The notes: generated by a model from the letters alone, not told the origin. A DNA stretch of 64,000 nt from an uncultured Prochlorococcus sp. (GCA_902564695.1 CACFCB010000002.1:26502-90501); one strand, 5' to 3'; numbered from the stretch's first letter, positions 1 through 10,716 are shown. A program made the numbers and translations.

Positions 1-1
1 A

Positions 2-586
2 AGGATTAATGGGATCAAAGTTAATCAAGCCCAGAAGGAGCAAACAGTTGCTTATGTTCCACAAAACGAAGGCATAGATTATTCATTTCCCGTTAGCGTT
101 TGGGATGTCGTGATGATGGGTAGATATGGCTCAATGAATATTTTTCGAATACCTAGAGAGTCCGATAAAAGAGCTGTTCTTCATGCTCTTGAAAGAGTTG
201 ATCTTTTGGATCTTAGGGAAAGACCAATAGGATCTTTATCTGGAGGACAACGTAAAAGAGCTTTCCTTGCAAGAGCAATTGCTCAACGAGCCTCAGTTCT
301 ACTTTTAGATGAGCCTTTCTCTGGAGTTGATGTACCCACGGAAAAGCTAATGGCTGAGTTATTTCTTCAGTTTCGACAAGAAGGACATACTATTTTGATA
401 TCTACTCATGATTTGAATCATGTCAGGGATTTTTGCGATTTTGTAGTCCTAATCAATAAGACAGTTCTTGCGTATGGAAAAACCTCGGAAGTCTTTACAT
501 CGGAAAACATTCAAAAAACATTTGGAGGGACGCCACCAAATCCTTTATCAGGGCCCCAGTCGAATAAAGATTTTGTAAATGAGTGA
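2..586 (+). CDS. Metal ABC transporter ATP-binding subunit (5' end cut by window)
   Basis: Nucleotide-binding subunit of a cluster-9 (Mn/Zn) ABC importer; it would power uptake through the permease encoded immediately downstream. The reading frame is open from base 2, so the gene starts before the window and the Walker A motif is missing here. Visible in order: Q-loop VPQNEG near base 55, the ABC signature LSGGQRKR near base 236, Walker B VLLLDEP near base 296, the D-loop region SGVD, and the switch histidine in ISTHD near base 407. An internal ATG at 110 is not the true start because conserved sequence continues upstream. The stop overlaps the permease ATG by 8 bases, which indicates translational coupling. 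Metal identity (manganese more likely than zinc) is inferred from the permease. Confidence 0.93.
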   Translation, partial: RINGIKVNQAQKEQTVAYVPQNEGIDYSFPVSVWDVVMMGRYGSMNIFRIPRESDKRAVLHALERVDLLDLRERPIGSLSGGQRKRAFLARAIAQRASVLLLDEPFSGVDVPTEKLMAELFLQFRQEGHTILISTHDLNHVRDFCDFVVLINKTVLAYGKTSEVFTSENIQKTFGGTPPNPLSGPQSNKDFVNE

Positions 587-1451
587 ACTTTTGATATCCA
601 TTACGCCAAATAATTGGCTTTTGGATCCATTAACTCACGACTTCATGAGAAGAGCGTTAATGGTTAGTGCATTAGTTGGCAGTGTTTGCGGACTTTTGTC
701 TTGTTATATGACCTTAAAAGGATGGGCTTTAATGGGTGATGCTGTTTCTCATGCTGTCATGCCAGGAGTAGTAGTTGCTTATGCCTTAGGTCTTCCTTTC
801 TCTTTAGGGGCTTTTGTTTTTGGTGTAGGTTCAGTTGCTCTTATAGGATTTGTTAAACAGAAATCTAGGATTAAAGAAGATACAGTAATAGGTCTTGTTT
901 TCACAGGCTTTTTTGCATTAGGCATCGTTTTGGTTTCAAAAATAAAAAGTAATATTGACCTTATGCAGATTCTTTTTGGAAGCCCTCTAGGGATTTCTCG
1001 TTCAGATGTTAATCAGACTTTGATAATTTCCTTTATAGTTATATTGATTTTGCTTATATTTAGAAAAGACTTAATGTTGTATTGTTTTGATGCTAAGCAT
1101 GCTCGTTCTATAGGGATAAATACAGGCATACTTCATTATTTATTGTTGACTTTATTATCCTTATCCGCAGTTGTAGGGTTGCAAACGGTTGGTATTATTC
1201 TTGTTGTGGCAATGCTTATTACCCCTGGAGCAACGGCATACTTGCTAACTGATCGTTTTGACAGGATGACCATATTGGCTGTGATTAGCAGCTCTTTTTC
1301 AAGTGTTTTAGGCGTTTATATCAGTTATTGGTCAGATATTGAAACAGGAGGATCTATTGTTTTAGTGCAAACATTAATCTTTTTAATTGCGTTTTTATTT
1401 GCACCAAGATATGGAATATTTAAAAACCAATCTTTAATAAATAATGATTAA
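579..1451 (+). CDS. Metal ABC transporter permease (MntB/ZnuB family)
   Basis: Integral membrane subunit of a divalent-metal ABC importer, 290 residues, the usual family length, with about eight hydrophobic segments. The stretch KGWALMGDAVSHAVMPG near residues 47-63 is the family hallmark and resembles manganese permeases such as cyanobacterial MntB. The gene overlaps the ATPase gene by 8 bases and is followed by a DUF4336 gene after 12 bases, so the three are probably one transcript. The periplasmic metal-binding partner is not in the window and presumably lies upstream. Mn rather than Zn is inference from motif resemblance only. Confidence 0.92.
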   Translation: MSELLISITPNNWLLDPLTHDFMRRALMVSALVGSVCGLLSCYMTLKGWALMGDAVSHAVMPGVVVAYALGLPFSLGAFVFGVGSVALIGFVKQKSRIKEDTVIGLVFTGFFALGIVLVSKIKSNIDLMQILFGSPLGISRSDVNQTLIISFIVILILLIFRKDLMLYCFDAKHARSIGINTGILHYLLLTLLSLSAVVGLQTVGIILVVAMLITPGATAYLLTDRFDRMTILAVISSSFSSVLGVYISYWSDIETGGSIVLVQTLIFLIAFLFAPRYGIFKNQSLINND

Positions 1452-1463
1452 TTTACTACAACT

Positions 1464-2642
1464 ATGAGTAACCTAGTCTCTGAACAAAAATGGAGTTGGT
1501 GGCCCCTTTTACCACTTTATCCTTACGGTAGAAAAAGAACAATATTCCGTGAATTAGTTCCTAATCAGATTTGGAGTTTTGAGCAACTTCAGGGTATCTA
1601 TTATGTTGCTGTTCCGGTGAGGTTATTAGTTGTAAGAGTAAAGAATGAATTAATGATAATTAACCCTCTTCCTCCAACTAATGAATTGTTAAGGGATATA
1701 GATGTGCTTGAAAAAAAAATTGGACCTGTAAAAACTATTGTCTTACCTACAGCTTCAGGTTTAGAACATAAAATCGGTCTTCCTGCTTTAGCTAGAGCTT
1801 TTCCTAATGCAAAACTATGGTTATGTCCTGGACAATTTAGTTTTCCTTTTCAACTCCCTTTTGATTGGCTAGGAATTCCATCTAATAGAACAAATATTTT
1901 ATTGGCAGATGGATTCCCTCATGCTGATTATTGTGAATGGATTTCATTAGGTCCCATTGATATTGGTCTTGCCCGTTTTCAAGAGATTTGTTGTTTTCAC
2001 AAACCATCAAAATCTTTGTTAGTGACTGATGCACTTGTGGGTATTGAAGATACTCCTCCTGAGATCTTTGATTTAGACCCGACCCCTTTATTGTTTCATT
2101 CAAGAGAGAAAGGATCTGAAGAACTTATTGATACGCCAATTGCAAGAAGAAAAGGATGGCTTCGTTTGGTTTTATTTGCGTCTTATCTAAGACCTGAAAA
2201 ATTGGAGATACCCAAAATAAAAGAAATTTTTGGAAATTCTTTAAAGCCTAATTTAAGAAATAAAAGAGCACATTTTGGAATATATCCATTTTCTTGGCAA
2301 AAAGGTTGGGAGTTGTCTGCTAAAAAAATTGTTGGAAAAAATACTCCTCTAATACAAATTGCTCCTGTAATAGAAAGATTAGTTTTTCCTAGAGCGCAAA
2401 AATCTTTTCTAAATTGGTTGAATAAAATTGAGTCATTAAAAGGTGTTTCATGGCTAATTTCTGCTCATTACAGCGGTAAAATTAAATTTTCAACATATGA
2501 AATAAAAGTATTACGAAATAAAATTAATAATTCTGACTGGGCTAAAAATGAAGGTGATTTTGGATTTCTAGGTTGGTTAGATCAAAAGTTATTGAAACTT
2601 GGTGTCGTCCCCAGAGACCCTCTTAGAAAATTTAGTGATTAA
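1464..2642 (+). CDS. DUF4336 family conserved protein
   Basis: A 392-residue protein of the DUF4336 family, found in cyanobacteria and plants; its function is unknown. The N-terminus has a WSWWPLLPLYPYGRKRT segment, and the body has NPLPPTNE followed by a TIVLPTASGLEHKIGLPALAR stretch, which in this family resembles a metallo-beta-lactamase-like fold with the metal ligands mostly lost (family inference). No signal peptide or convincing membrane segment is seen. It follows the metal permease by 12 bases and may be co-transcribed. Its stop overlaps by 4 bases the stop of the convergent DUF760 gene. Confidence 0.85.
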   Translation: MSNLVSEQKWSWWPLLPLYPYGRKRTIFRELVPNQIWSFEQLQGIYYVAVPVRLLVVRVKNELMIINPLPPTNELLRDIDVLEKKIGPVKTIVLPTASGLEHKIGLPALARAFPNAKLWLCPGQFSFPFQLPFDWLGIPSNRTNILLADGFPHADYCEWISLGPIDIGLARFQEICCFHKPSKSLLVTDALVGIEDTPPEIFDLDPTPLLFHSREKGSEELIDTPIARRKGWLRLVLFASYLRPEKLEIPKIKEIFGNSLKPNLRNKRAHFGIYPFSWQKGWELSAKKIVGKNTPLIQIAPVIERLVFPRAQKSFLNWLNKIESLKGVSWLISAHYSGKIKFSTYEIKVLRNKINNSDWAKNEGDFGFLGWLDQKLLKLGVVPRDPLRKFSD

Positions 2643-2983
2643 ATTGAATCTGGGTCGACTGACATCTCTTCGTCAGATAATAGTGTTTCTTCAAGCTGTT
2701 TCCTCTGCTCCATTTGCCTTAAGAAATAACCTGTCATCATTGCAGATGCTAATAAACTCGCCAAATTATCCTTACTAGAGGTTACCTTTACTTCAAATTG
2801 CTCTCCTGGGAGCATTCCAAGTAGGCCTTGAACATTATGTCGGATTATTTCCTGAATTTCTGGACTGGCAGATTTTGCAACTCTTTGTAAAACGTCTGCT
2901 GGTTGATCCTGTAAGTACTGTATTAGAGCATTTGCCTCATGACCTTCATTATTGTCTGTAGCTAAAAATTCAGGATTAAACAT
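2639..2983 (-). CDS. DUF760 family protein
   Basis: A small 114-residue cytosolic protein of the DUF760 family, known in cyanobacteria and chloroplasts. Characteristic segments are NALIQYLQDQ, the EIIRHNVQGLLGMLPGEQFEVKV block and the following LASLLASAMMTGYFLRQMEQR helix. Plant members have been linked to chloroplast proteostasis, but nothing here reveals the bacterial function. The C-terminus is acidic. It ends convergently against the DUF4336 gene with a 4-base overlap. The upstream signal peptidase gene is on the same strand 62 bases away. Confidence 0.85.
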   Translation of the reverse strand: MFNPEFLATDNNEGHEANALIQYLQDQPADVLQRVAKSASPEIQEIIRHNVQGLLGMLPGEQFEVKVTSSKDNLASLLASAMMTGYFLRQMEQRKQLEETLLSDEEMSVDPDSI

Positions 2984-3045
2984 TCAGTTTTTTCCATTTA
3001 TTAATACATTATCGCAAAACGTACGCTAATTAAATCTAATTTAGG

Positions 3046-3612
3046 TTATGGGAACCGAATAGGTCCCATTTTTTTCAATGGCCAGTATCTTGCAAATGCT
3101 GTACCTATAAGATTTTTTTCTGGGAGAGCTCCCCATATGTGAGAGTCCAAACTGTTATTTCGGTTGTCTCCTAAAACCCAAAGTGAATACTCAGGTACAT
3201 AAATTTTTTTCATTTCATATTGAATAGGTTCTTTAATCCAAGGTTCATTTATTTCTTTTTCATTTCTATACAGTTTTCCATTTGTAACTTCTATTTTGTC
3301 CCCTGGTAATCCAACAACTCTTTTTATTAGAGCTGAACCATCACTGTATCCAGCTTCTGTAAGAATTTTTGGAGGTTTGAACACAACAATCGTATTTAAA
3401 TTTAAATGTTTATTTAGTTTGTGGTTAAGTCTTGGGGTTATTTTTTCTATCAGTATTCGGTCTTGAATTTGCAAAGTTGGAATCATTGATCCAGATGGAA
3501 TCCATCTAGGTTCAACTGCTTGCCATCTCAATAAAAGCGCAATTATTATCCAAACGAACAATCCTTTCCAAGTATTTTGGTTTTGATTCTTTTTTGATTC
3601 AGTGGATGTCAT
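3046..3612 (-). CDS. lepB: Signal peptidase I
   Basis: Membrane-bound serine/lysine protease that removes signal peptides from exported and thylakoid-lumen proteins. At 188 residues it is the short one-anchor form usual in cyanobacteria. A single hydrophobic anchor spans about residues 16-29. The nucleophile is Ser42 in PSGSMIPTL and the general base Lys97 in ALIKRVVGLPGD. The box GDNRNNSLDSHIWG (about 147-160) is also conserved. The start is an ATG. It lies divergently from menD, with a 60-base gap shared by both promoters. Confidence 0.96.
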   Translation of the reverse strand: MTSTESKKNQNQNTWKGLFVWIIIALLLRWQAVEPRWIPSGSMIPTLQIQDRILIEKITPRLNHKLNKHLNLNTIVVFKPPKILTEAGYSDGSALIKRVVGLPGDKIEVTNGKLYRNEKEINEPWIKEPIQYEMKKIYVPEYSLWVLGDNRNNSLDSHIWGALPEKNLIGTAFARYWPLKKMGPIRFP

Positions 3613-3672
3613 GAATTTTTTTTGTTTTAATTTCTTGGAAATTCTCTCGAAAAAATCGAAGTAGTTATTCCT

Positions 3673-5469
3673 TTGGAAATTTCTCTAGCACGTTACAATT
3701 TTTTTATTAGCTTAGAGCTTCTTAAAACTCTAGTAGAGAAGGGAGTGAAATATTTTGTCCTTTGCCCAGGTAGTAGATCAGGCCCTCTAGCATTAGCAGC
3801 AGCAAGTCTCAAAAAAAGAAAAGAATTAACGCTAATAACATCAATTGACGAAAGGTCGGCTGCATTTCTTGCTTTGGGAATAAGTGCAGCTAGTGGACAA
3901 ATAAGTTGTGTAATTACAACTTCTGGAAGTGCTGTTGCAAATCTTTTGCCAGCGGCTGTTGAAGCAGATAGATCATGCCATCCTCTTTTGTTTTTAACTG
4001 CAGATAGACCTTTGAGATTAAAAGAATGTGGGGCAAATCAAGCAGTCAATCAACAGGATTTTCTGAAGTCTGTTTGTAGACATTTTGATGAAACTCCAAA
4101 AGAGGGAATTCATTTAATTTCTAAAGAGAGACTTACATCTTTAGTAGAAAAATCATTCGAAATGGCTTCCAATATTCCAGGCCCAGTGCATATTAACCTT
4201 GCTTATGAAGAGCCTTTGTATCCTTGTGAAATTGACCAGAAAAAAGTTCTTGATGGATCGGACCTTGAAGGACTTTTTAAAGATGAAATTACATCAAGTA
4301 AAATTGAGCCTGTTAGAAATTCTCCAATCTTAAAACTACCAAAATTAGATCCATTTTCTTTAGGAATAATTATTGTTGGGCCATGGAGAGGGAAAGCAAA
4401 AGAACTTGATTCTTTTAGGTCTGCATTAAAGAAATGGCAAAAATTAACTGGATGGCCAATTCTTGCTGATCCACTTTCTGGAATTGAAAATGATCAAGAG
4501 GGTTTGATCAATTACTGGGATCTTTGTTTCTCGACAGGTTTATTTGAAGAAATAAATGAGATTCAAGTTTTACGTTTGGGCCCAATACCACCAAGTAGAA
4601 ATTTACAAACTTGGCTGAAAAAACCTGGAAAAGTTCAATTACTTATTACGGAGGGTGATAGTCGAAATCTTGATCCAATAGGGACCTCAACTCAATTTAG
4701 TGAAGGATTTTCTTTTTGGATTAATAAATTGACTGAGGTTATTCCTACAAAGACAGCGATAGATAAAAACATTCATAGTCAAAGGTTGACCAGAGAGCTT
4801 AAAAAATATGATTTATTTATCCATGATTGGCTTGATAAAAAGTTATTTAGAAAAGGACTAATTACTGAACCTGCTCTGGCTAGGTTGCTCCCTCGTCTTT
4901 TGCCAAGATCTACTCCTGTGATGATTGCCTCTAGTAGTCCCATACGAGATTGGTTAAGTTATTCGGGAGATGGAGCTTTTGTAAGGAGGTGTTTTGGCTT
5001 TCGGGGGGCTTCAGGAATTGATGGGACACTATCAATTGGGATGGGACTATCAATAATTATGGGGAGAATGATTTTAGTCACTGGTGATTTAGCACTTCTT
5101 CATGATACAAACGGGTGGCTATTCTCTAGGGATAGAAATATAAGCCTAATAGTAATTATGATAGATAATGCAGGTGGAGGTATTTTTAATCAATTAAATA
5201 TAGATAGCATTCAAGAAGGAGATTTTGAAGAGATTTTTCTTATGCCTCAAAGTGTTTGCCCCCTTACACTTGCAAAAGCTTACGGAGTCAAATATAAGCA
5301 AGTTGCATGCTTGTATGATTTAGAACAAGCAATTGAATGGAGTTTATCTTTATCTACAAATGTATTAATAAGAGTTTGTACTAACTCGGTTGAAGACCAT
5401 AAATTGAGAGTAAGTTTACGCGATGATCTGAAAAGAACTTTGTCTGAGAATTCTTCAAGTTTTGATTAA
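3673..5469 (+). CDS. menD: SEPHCHC synthase MenD (phylloquinone pathway)
   Basis: ThDP-dependent 2-succinyl-5-enolpyruvyl-6-hydroxy-3-cyclohexene-1-carboxylate synthase, which adds the succinyl semialdehyde unit to isochorismate on the way to phylloquinone, the photosystem I A1 cofactor. It has 598 residues, near the family norm. The N-terminal PYR domain shows CPGSRSGPLA (31-40) and the ThDP-activating glutamate in SIDERSAAF (Glu60). The C-terminal PP domain has the ThDP motif VTGDLALLHDTNG through DNAGGGIF. The start is TTG; no ATG or GTG lies in frame between it and the upstream gene. menB follows after 13 bases, so the pair is very likely an operon. Confidence 0.95.
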   Translation: MEISLARYNFFISLELLKTLVEKGVKYFVLCPGSRSGPLALAAASLKKRKELTLITSIDERSAAFLALGISAASGQISCVITTSGSAVANLLPAAVEADRSCHPLLFLTADRPLRLKECGANQAVNQQDFLKSVCRHFDETPKEGIHLISKERLTSLVEKSFEMASNIPGPVHINLAYEEPLYPCEIDQKKVLDGSDLEGLFKDEITSSKIEPVRNSPILKLPKLDPFSLGIIIVGPWRGKAKELDSFRSALKKWQKLTGWPILADPLSGIENDQEGLINYWDLCFSTGLFEEINEIQVLRLGPIPPSRNLQTWLKKPGKVQLLITEGDSRNLDPIGTSTQFSEGFSFWINKLTEVIPTKTAIDKNIHSQRLTRELKKYDLFIHDWLDKKLFRKGLITEPALARLLPRLLPRSTPVMIASSSPIRDWLSYSGDGAFVRRCFGFRGASGIDGTLSIGMGLSIIMGRMILVTGDLALLHDTNGWLFSRDRNISLIVIMIDNAGGGIFNQLNIDSIQEGDFEEIFLMPQSVCPLTLAKAYGVKYKQVACLYDLEQAIEWSLSLSTNVLIRVCTNSVEDHKLRVSLRDDLKRTLSENSSSFD

Positions 5470-5482
5470 TTCAATTTAAAAA

Positions 5483-6376
5483 ATGGCTTTAAAACCTATT
5501 AATCCTAAAAATATATCTAGAAGAGTTCTCCCAGGAGAAATTATTACCTCATGGGTTCCTTCTGGAGAATACAAAGATATTCTTCTTGATATTAGTCCCG
5601 AGGGAATAGCTCGAGTCGCGATAAATCGACCTGAGAAAAGAAATGCTTTTCGACCTCAAACAATTTCAGAACTTTGTGATGCGTTTATCAGAATAAGAGA
5701 AGATCCAAATATTGGAGTGGTTTTATTTACTGGGGTTGGACCTTCCAAAGATGGAAAGTTCGCTTTTTGCGCTGGAGGAGATCAAACGGTACGTGGAAGT
5801 GGAGGATATCTTGGTAATGACGGGATTCCACGTTTAAATGTTCTTGATTTGCAGCGTATTATTAGGAGCCTTCCAAAAGTAGTTATTGCTCTGGTTTCAG
5901 GTTTCGCAATTGGTGGAGGACAAGTTTTGCATTTGGTTTCTGATTTGAGTTTGGCTGCGGATAATGCAGTATTTGGTCAAACAGGACCAAAAGTAGGAAG
6001 CTTTGATGCAGGGTTTGGTTCAAGTTATTTAGCAAGAGTTGTAGGCCAAAAAAAGGCCAGAGAGATTTGGTTCCTTTGCAGAAAATATGGAGCAAAGGAA
6101 GCTTTAGAAATGGGTTTGATAAATGCTATTTCACCAATTAATTTGCTCGAGTCGGAGGGGGTTAAATGGGCAAGAGAAATACTTCAAAACAGTCCAACCG
6201 CCATAAAATGTTTAAAATTTTCTTTTAATGCTGATACTGATGGATTAGCAGGTATTCAAGAGCTGGCTGGCCAGGCAACACATCTTTTTTATACGACTGA
6301 TGAGTCAAAGGAGGGAAGAAATGCTTTTATGGAGAAAAGGGATCCTGATTTTTCTAAATCAAAATGGCTTCCATGA
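5483..6376 (+). CDS. menB: 1,4-dihydroxy-2-naphthoyl-CoA synthase MenB
   Basis: Crotonase-fold enzyme that cyclises O-succinylbenzoyl-CoA to 1,4-dihydroxy-2-naphthoyl-CoA in phylloquinone synthesis. It has 297 residues. The oxyanion-hole and CoA segments are FAFCAGGDQ (93-101) and [10 protein letters not shown] (138-147), and the catalytic loop [15 protein letters not shown] is at 165-179. The C-terminal helix ends in [14 protein letters not shown], typical of MenB. It sits 13 bases after menD. The next gene (glgA) starts 48 bases later and could also be reached by read-through. Confidence 0.96.
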   Translation: MALKPINPKNISRRVLPGEIITSWVPSGEYKDILLDISPEGIARVAINRPEKRNAFRPQTISELCDAFIRIREDPNIGVVLFTGVGPSKDGKFAFCAGGDQTVRGSGGYLGNDGIPRLNVLDLQRIIRSLPKVVIALVSGFAIGGGQVLHLVSDLSLAADNAVFGQTGPKVGSFDAGFGSSYLARVVGQKKAREIWFLCRKYGAKEALEMGLINAISPINLLESEGVKWAREILQNSPTAIKCLKFSFNADTDGLAGIQELAGQATHLFYTTDESKEGRNAFMEKRDPDFSKSKWLP

Positions 6377-6424
6377 TTTTATTTGGTTTATCCAAAAGTT
6401 AAACCTTTCATTTTTATGAATTAA

Positions 6425-7882
6425 ATGAGAATACTTTTTGCTGCTGCTGAATGTGCTCCAATGATAAAAGTTGGAGGGATGGGTGATGTTGTAGGTTCAT
6501 TGCCTCCAGCACTTAAAAAGCTTGGACATGACGTTCGATTAATAATTCCAGGATATGGAAAACTTTGGACCTTGATGGACATTGAGCCTGAGCCCGTTTT
6601 TCGTGCCAACACAATGGGAGTTGATTTTTCGGTTTATCAAACAAAGCATCCCTCTAATGGGTTGCCAATGTATTTAGTTGGACATCCTTGTTTTGATCCT
6701 GAGCGTATTTACGGGGGAGATGATGAAGATTGGAGATTTACTTTTTTTGCCAGTGCAGTATCTGAATTTGCATGGAACTCATGGAAGCCACAAGTACTAC
6801 ATTGCCATGATTGGCATACTGGAATGATTCCAGTTTGGATGCATCAAGACCCTGAAATTAGTACAGTATTTACTATTCATAATCTCAAGTACCAAGGTCC
6901 ATGGAGATGGAAGCTTGATCAAATAACTTGGTGTCCTTGGTATATGCATGGTGATCACACCATGGCATCAGCGATGTTGTATGCCGATAGAGTGAATGCC
7001 GTATCTCCAACCTATTCAAGGGAAATACGAACATCTGAATATGGAGAAAAATTAGAGGGACTCTTGAATTATATTTCAGGTAAATTACGTGGAATACTCA
7101 ATGGAGTTGATCTAAACGAATGGAATCCAGCAACCGATAATTCATTACCGTCCAAATTTAGTGTTGATAGTATTTCTGGTAGAACAATTAATAAAAGAGT
7201 TCTTCAAGAGAGAATGGGACTTGAAGTGAACCCTGATAAATATTTAATGGGTATGGTTGGTAGACTAGTTGATCAAAAAGGTATTGATCTTTTATTACAA
7301 GTAGCCAATAGGCTTCTTTCTTATACAGACTCTCAAATTGTTGTTCTTGGTACAGGAGATCGCTACTTAGAGTCATCTCTATGGCAACTTGCAATTGAAT
7401 ATCCTGGTCGTTTCTCAGTCTTTCTTACTTATGATGACGCATTATCTCGGCTCATTTATGGAGGTGCTGACGCTTTCCTAATGCCAAGTCGTTTTGAACC
7501 ATGTGGTATCAGCCAACTATTGGCTATGCGTTATGGAGCTATCCCTATAGTTAGAAAAGTAGGTGGTCTAGTTGATACAGTAGAACCTTATAATCCTATG
7601 AATGGAACTGGTTCTGGATTTTGTTTTGATCGGTATGAACCAATCGACTTTTACACAGCATTAGTTCGTTCATGGGAGGCATACAGGCATCAAAAGAGTT
7701 GGAAGGAATTACAAGTAAGAGCGATGTCAAATCAATATAGTTGGGATAGATCAGCTAAAGAGTATGAGTTAATGTATAAAGATGTTTGTGGAATTAAGGA
7801 GCCTTCACCAGATGCAGCAGAGGTTGAAAAGTTTTCATATGGTCAGGAAGCAGATCCTTCAAGGAAAGTGAAGAAAAATTAA
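6425..7882 (+). CDS. glgA: Glycogen synthase (ADP-glucose type)
   Basis: GT5 glycosyltransferase that extends alpha-1,4-glucan from ADP-glucose for glycogen storage. It has 485 residues, the usual bacterial length. The N-terminal ADP-glucose motif [13 protein letters not shown] begins at residue 15, with the acceptor-side segments [13 protein letters not shown] and [10 protein letters not shown] following. The C-terminal GT-B half carries the retaining-transferase box [12 protein letters not shown] and then KVGGLVDTV. The last 25 residues are charged and low in conservation. The ATG overlaps an AT-rich leader with no strong Shine-Dalgarno. Confidence 0.96.
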   Translation: MRILFAAAECAPMIKVGGMGDVVGSLPPALKKLGHDVRLIIPGYGKLWTLMDIEPEPVFRANTMGVDFSVYQTKHPSNGLPMYLVGHPCFDPERIYGGDDEDWRFTFFASAVSEFAWNSWKPQVLHCHDWHTGMIPVWMHQDPEISTVFTIHNLKYQGPWRWKLDQITWCPWYMHGDHTMASAMLYADRVNAVSPTYSREIRTSEYGEKLEGLLNYISGKLRGILNGVDLNEWNPATDNSLPSKFSVDSISGRTINKRVLQERMGLEVNPDKYLMGMVGRLVDQKGIDLLLQVANRLLSYTDSQIVVLGTGDRYLESSLWQLAIEYPGRFSVFLTYDDALSRLIYGGADAFLMPSRFEPCGISQLLAMRYGAIPIVRKVGGLVDTVEPYNPMNGTGSGFCFDRYEPIDFYTALVRSWEAYRHQKSWKELQVRAMSNQYSWDRSAKEYELMYKDVCGIKEPSPDAAEVEKFSYGQEADPSRKVKKN

Positions 7883-7932
7883 ATTTAGGATTTTGAAATT
7901 TCAAACAAATTTGCTCCTAATCAAATAGTTGT

Positions 7933-9336
7933 ATGGATATTATTTTTAAGGATTTAATAAAACTTTGGGGGGAACCAGTTAATCAAGATAAAATTGATTT
8001 TAATTTACCAATTGGTCTAGTTTCTACTGATACAAGGACTATTGAAAAGGGAAGTTTTTTTGTTCCTTTAGTAGGCAATAAGTATGATGGTCATAATTTC
8101 TTAGATATGGCTTGTGATATTGGTATACAAGCCGCAATAGTTTCTAGAAATTTTAATGGATTAGTCCCAACTGGCTTACCTCATTGGGTGGTTTCAGATA
8201 CTCTTTATGCCTATCAACAAATTGCATTACTTCATAGGAGAAATTTAAATCTTCCTGTTATTGCTATTACTGGATCTGTTGGGAAAACAACCACTCGAGA
8301 ATTAATTAGGGGAATACTTTCATCTCTCGGTGAAATTGTTTCCAGTAGAGAAAATGAAAATAATGATATCGGAGTTCCAAAAACTCTGCTAAGAGGAACA
8401 GTAAAAGACTCTGCATATGTTATTGAAATGGGTATGCGCGGTTTTGGTCAAATAAAACGTCTTTCTAAAGCTTCTGAACCTGACATAGCTGTAATTACCA
8501 ATATTGGTCAAGCTCATATTGGAATTCTTGGTAGTAGAGAAAATATCGCAAAAGCTAAGTCAGAAATTGTCTCTAATTTGAAATCGGATGGCGTTGTGAT
8601 TATTCCGTTTGGAGATTATATTCTAGAAAAAGCTTTAAGAGAAAAGTGGTCGGGACGTATTATTCGAGTAGCTATTGAGGATTATTCATTAGATTGGTTC
8701 GGGTATGATGATTCTTATGTTTCTGTTAAAGATGTAAAACCAGATTACATTTCTAAGATTGATATACAAAATAATCTTATATTTTTTGAGGGGATAAAAT
8801 TGAAATTGCCCTTAGAAGGTAGACATAATGCTATGAATTTTTTGATGGCATTAGCCGTTGCAACTGAATTAGGCATTTCAATAAAAAATTTAAATAAATT
8901 AAAGATAAATATGCCTAAAGGTAGGAATAGATTGGTCTATTGTGGTCAATTTTTAGTTTTAGATGAGACGTATAATGCGTCTCCTGAGTCTGTTATGGCA
9001 TCTTTAGAATTATTAGTAAGTAAGCCTGGTCGACATTTTGCAGTTTTAGGTACGATGTTAGAGTTAGGTCAAGATAGTATTTTACTTCATCAGAAGGTTT
9101 TTCAAAGAGCTGTTGAATTAGGGCTGAGGGGAATCGTTTTTGTTTCTTGTGGGGAGGAATCTAATAAAATAAAAAATATTATCAAAGAATTACCAAATCA
9201 CGATGTCGTTAACACTCCAAAAGATGCTGCAAAGTCATTATTATCTTGGCTTTTACCAGGGGATAGTATTTTGATTAAAGGTAGTCGCAGACTAGAATTG
9301 GAAAAGGTTTTACCTTTATTACAGGAAACATTTTGA
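7933..9336 (+). CDS. murF: UDP-MurNAc-tripeptide:D-Ala-D-Ala ligase MurF
   Basis: ATP-dependent cytoplasmic ligase that adds D-Ala-D-Ala to UDP-MurNAc-tripeptide, the last soluble step of peptidoglycan precursor synthesis. It has 467 residues. The N-terminal substrate domain includes STDTRTIEKGSFFVPL (31-46). The ATP site is AITGSVGKTTTREL (111-124), followed by SSRENENNDIGVPKTLL and VIEMGMRG. The central TNIGQAHIGILGS and C-terminal DETYNASPESVMASL boxes are classic Mur-ligase signatures. It ends 5 bases from the convergent glmU stop. Confidence 0.96.
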   Translation: MDIIFKDLIKLWGEPVNQDKIDFNLPIGLVSTDTRTIEKGSFFVPLVGNKYDGHNFLDMACDIGIQAAIVSRNFNGLVPTGLPHWVVSDTLYAYQQIALLHRRNLNLPVIAITGSVGKTTTRELIRGILSSLGEIVSSRENENNDIGVPKTLLRGTVKDSAYVIEMGMRGFGQIKRLSKASEPDIAVITNIGQAHIGILGSRENIAKAKSEIVSNLKSDGVVIIPFGDYILEKALREKWSGRIIRVAIEDYSLDWFGYDDSYVSVKDVKPDYISKIDIQNNLIFFEGIKLKLPLEGRHNAMNFLMALAVATELGISIKNLNKLKINMPKGRNRLVYCGQFLVLDETYNASPESVMASLELLVSKPGRHFAVLGTMLELGQDSILLHQKVFQRAVELGLRGIVFVSCGEESNKIKNIIKELPNHDVVNTPKDAAKSLLSWLLPGDSILIKGSRRLELEKVLPLLQETF

Positions 9337-9341
9337 CGGCA

Positions 9342-10685
9342 TTATTTTTTACTCTTATTTCTAATAATTGTTTTTGATCTCTCAACAACTAAACTTTCAT
9401 CTTGAATATCTTTACTTATAGTTGAACCTGCACCAATGGTTACATTTGATCCGATCTTTATTGGCGCAACCAAGACTGAATTTGCACCAGTTTTCGAATG
9501 ATCACCAATTAACGTTCGATGTTTATTTTTACCATCAAAATTAGCTGTAATTGTACCTGCTCCAATATTAATATTGTTTCCTAGGGTTGAATCACCTACG
9601 TAACTTAAATGGTTGATTTTTGTGCCTTCACCAATGAAACTTTTTTTTATTTCAACAAAGTTACCTATTTTAGAGTTTTCGCTTATATTTGTTTCTGGCC
9701 TTATGTGGGCGAATGGTCCAATGGACGTATTCTCTCCAATTCTTGCTTCATTTATGAACGAATGAATAGCTAAAACATTATCTGCAAGATTTGAATTTGT
9801 GATTACACTGCTAGGACCTAAATGACAATGATTGCCAATATTGCATTTACCCCGAAAATGAGTTTGTGGCTCAATGATTACGTCTGTACCAAAGCTTGAA
9901 TCCTCGCTTAGGGTGCAGCTTATTGGGTCGACAAATGAAACACCCCTTGCCATCCAAAAGGATTTAAGCTTTTTCTGAATATAGTATTCGCATTCAGAGA
10001 GTTGATATCGATCATTAATCCCCGTGACCTCAAAGGGATCGTCTACCTCGAAATGTAAAGCCTTTTTGAGTAGGCTTATAGTGTCAGTCAAGTAAATTTC
10101 TTTTTGACTATTCTGGGAGGATAATGAATTCAGAATGTCTAGCAATTGTAGCCAATTAAAACAATATATCCCTGCATTTATTAATTTATTTTTTCGTTGT
10201 TCATTATTGCAATCTCTTTCTTCAATGATTTCCTGAACTAATCCTGATTGATTTGTGAAAACTCGTCCATATCCAGTAGGTGAATCTAAACTTGCAGATA
10301 AAAAAGTTACACTTGCATCAGATTCTTTGTGAAATTTTAAAAGGGAACTGAGTGTTCTTTCTTTCAGGAGCGGTACATCACCATTTAATACTAAAAGTTC
10401 TCCTTTAAACCCTTTTAACTTTGGGATTAATTGCTGAATAGCGTGTCCGGTACCATTTTGAGGTTGTTGAAGAACAAAATCTAAGTCTTGATAATTCTTT
10501 AAAGCCCCTTTTACTCTTTTTGCTTGATGTCCTACAACTATTAATCTACGAGTTGAGTTGAGGCCTTGGGTACTAGATAGGACTCTTTCGATAAGTGATT
10601 TTCCTGCTAAATGATGAAGAACTTTAGGAAGGTCGCTTTTCATTCGAGTACCTTTCCCAGCCGCTAAAATTGCGATGGCAAGCAT
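9342..10685 (-). CDS. glmU: Bifunctional GlcNAc-1-P uridyltransferase/acetyltransferase GlmU
   Basis: Bifunctional enzyme that makes UDP-GlcNAc for peptidoglycan and lipopolysaccharide: the C-terminal half acetylates glucosamine-1-P and the N-terminal half transfers UMP. It has 447 residues. The N-terminal nucleotidyltransferase signature [17 protein letters not shown] starts at residue 8, and LNGDVPLL carries a metal-binding aspartate. From about residue 250 the protein is a left-handed beta-helix of hexapeptide repeats, with NFVEIKKS and [10 protein letters not shown] around the active site. The start is ATG. The next gene on this strand lies 31 bases upstream, so a shared transcript is likely. 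Confidence 0.96.
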   Translation of the reverse strand: MLAIAILAAGKGTRMKSDLPKVLHHLAGKSLIERVLSSTQGLNSTRRLIVVGHQAKRVKGALKNYQDLDFVLQQPQNGTGHAIQQLIPKLKGFKGELLVLNGDVPLLKERTLSSLLKFHKESDASVTFLSASLDSPTGYGRVFTNQSGLVQEIIEERDCNNEQRKNKLINAGIYCFNWLQLLDILNSLSSQNSQKEIYLTDTISLLKKALHFEVDDPFEVTGINDRYQLSECEYYIQKKLKSFWMARGVSFVDPISCTLSEDSSFGTDVIIEPQTHFRGKCNIGNHCHLGPSSVITNSNLADNVLAIHSFINEARIGENTSIGPFAHIRPETNISENSKIGNFVEIKKSFIGEGTKINHLSYVGDSTLGNNINIGAGTITANFDGKNKHRTLIGDHSKTGANSVLVAPIKIGSNVTIGAGSTISKDIQDESLVVERSKTIIRNKSKK

Positions 10686-10716
10686 AAGATTACTTTTTTG
10701 AAGAAATCTAATTGCT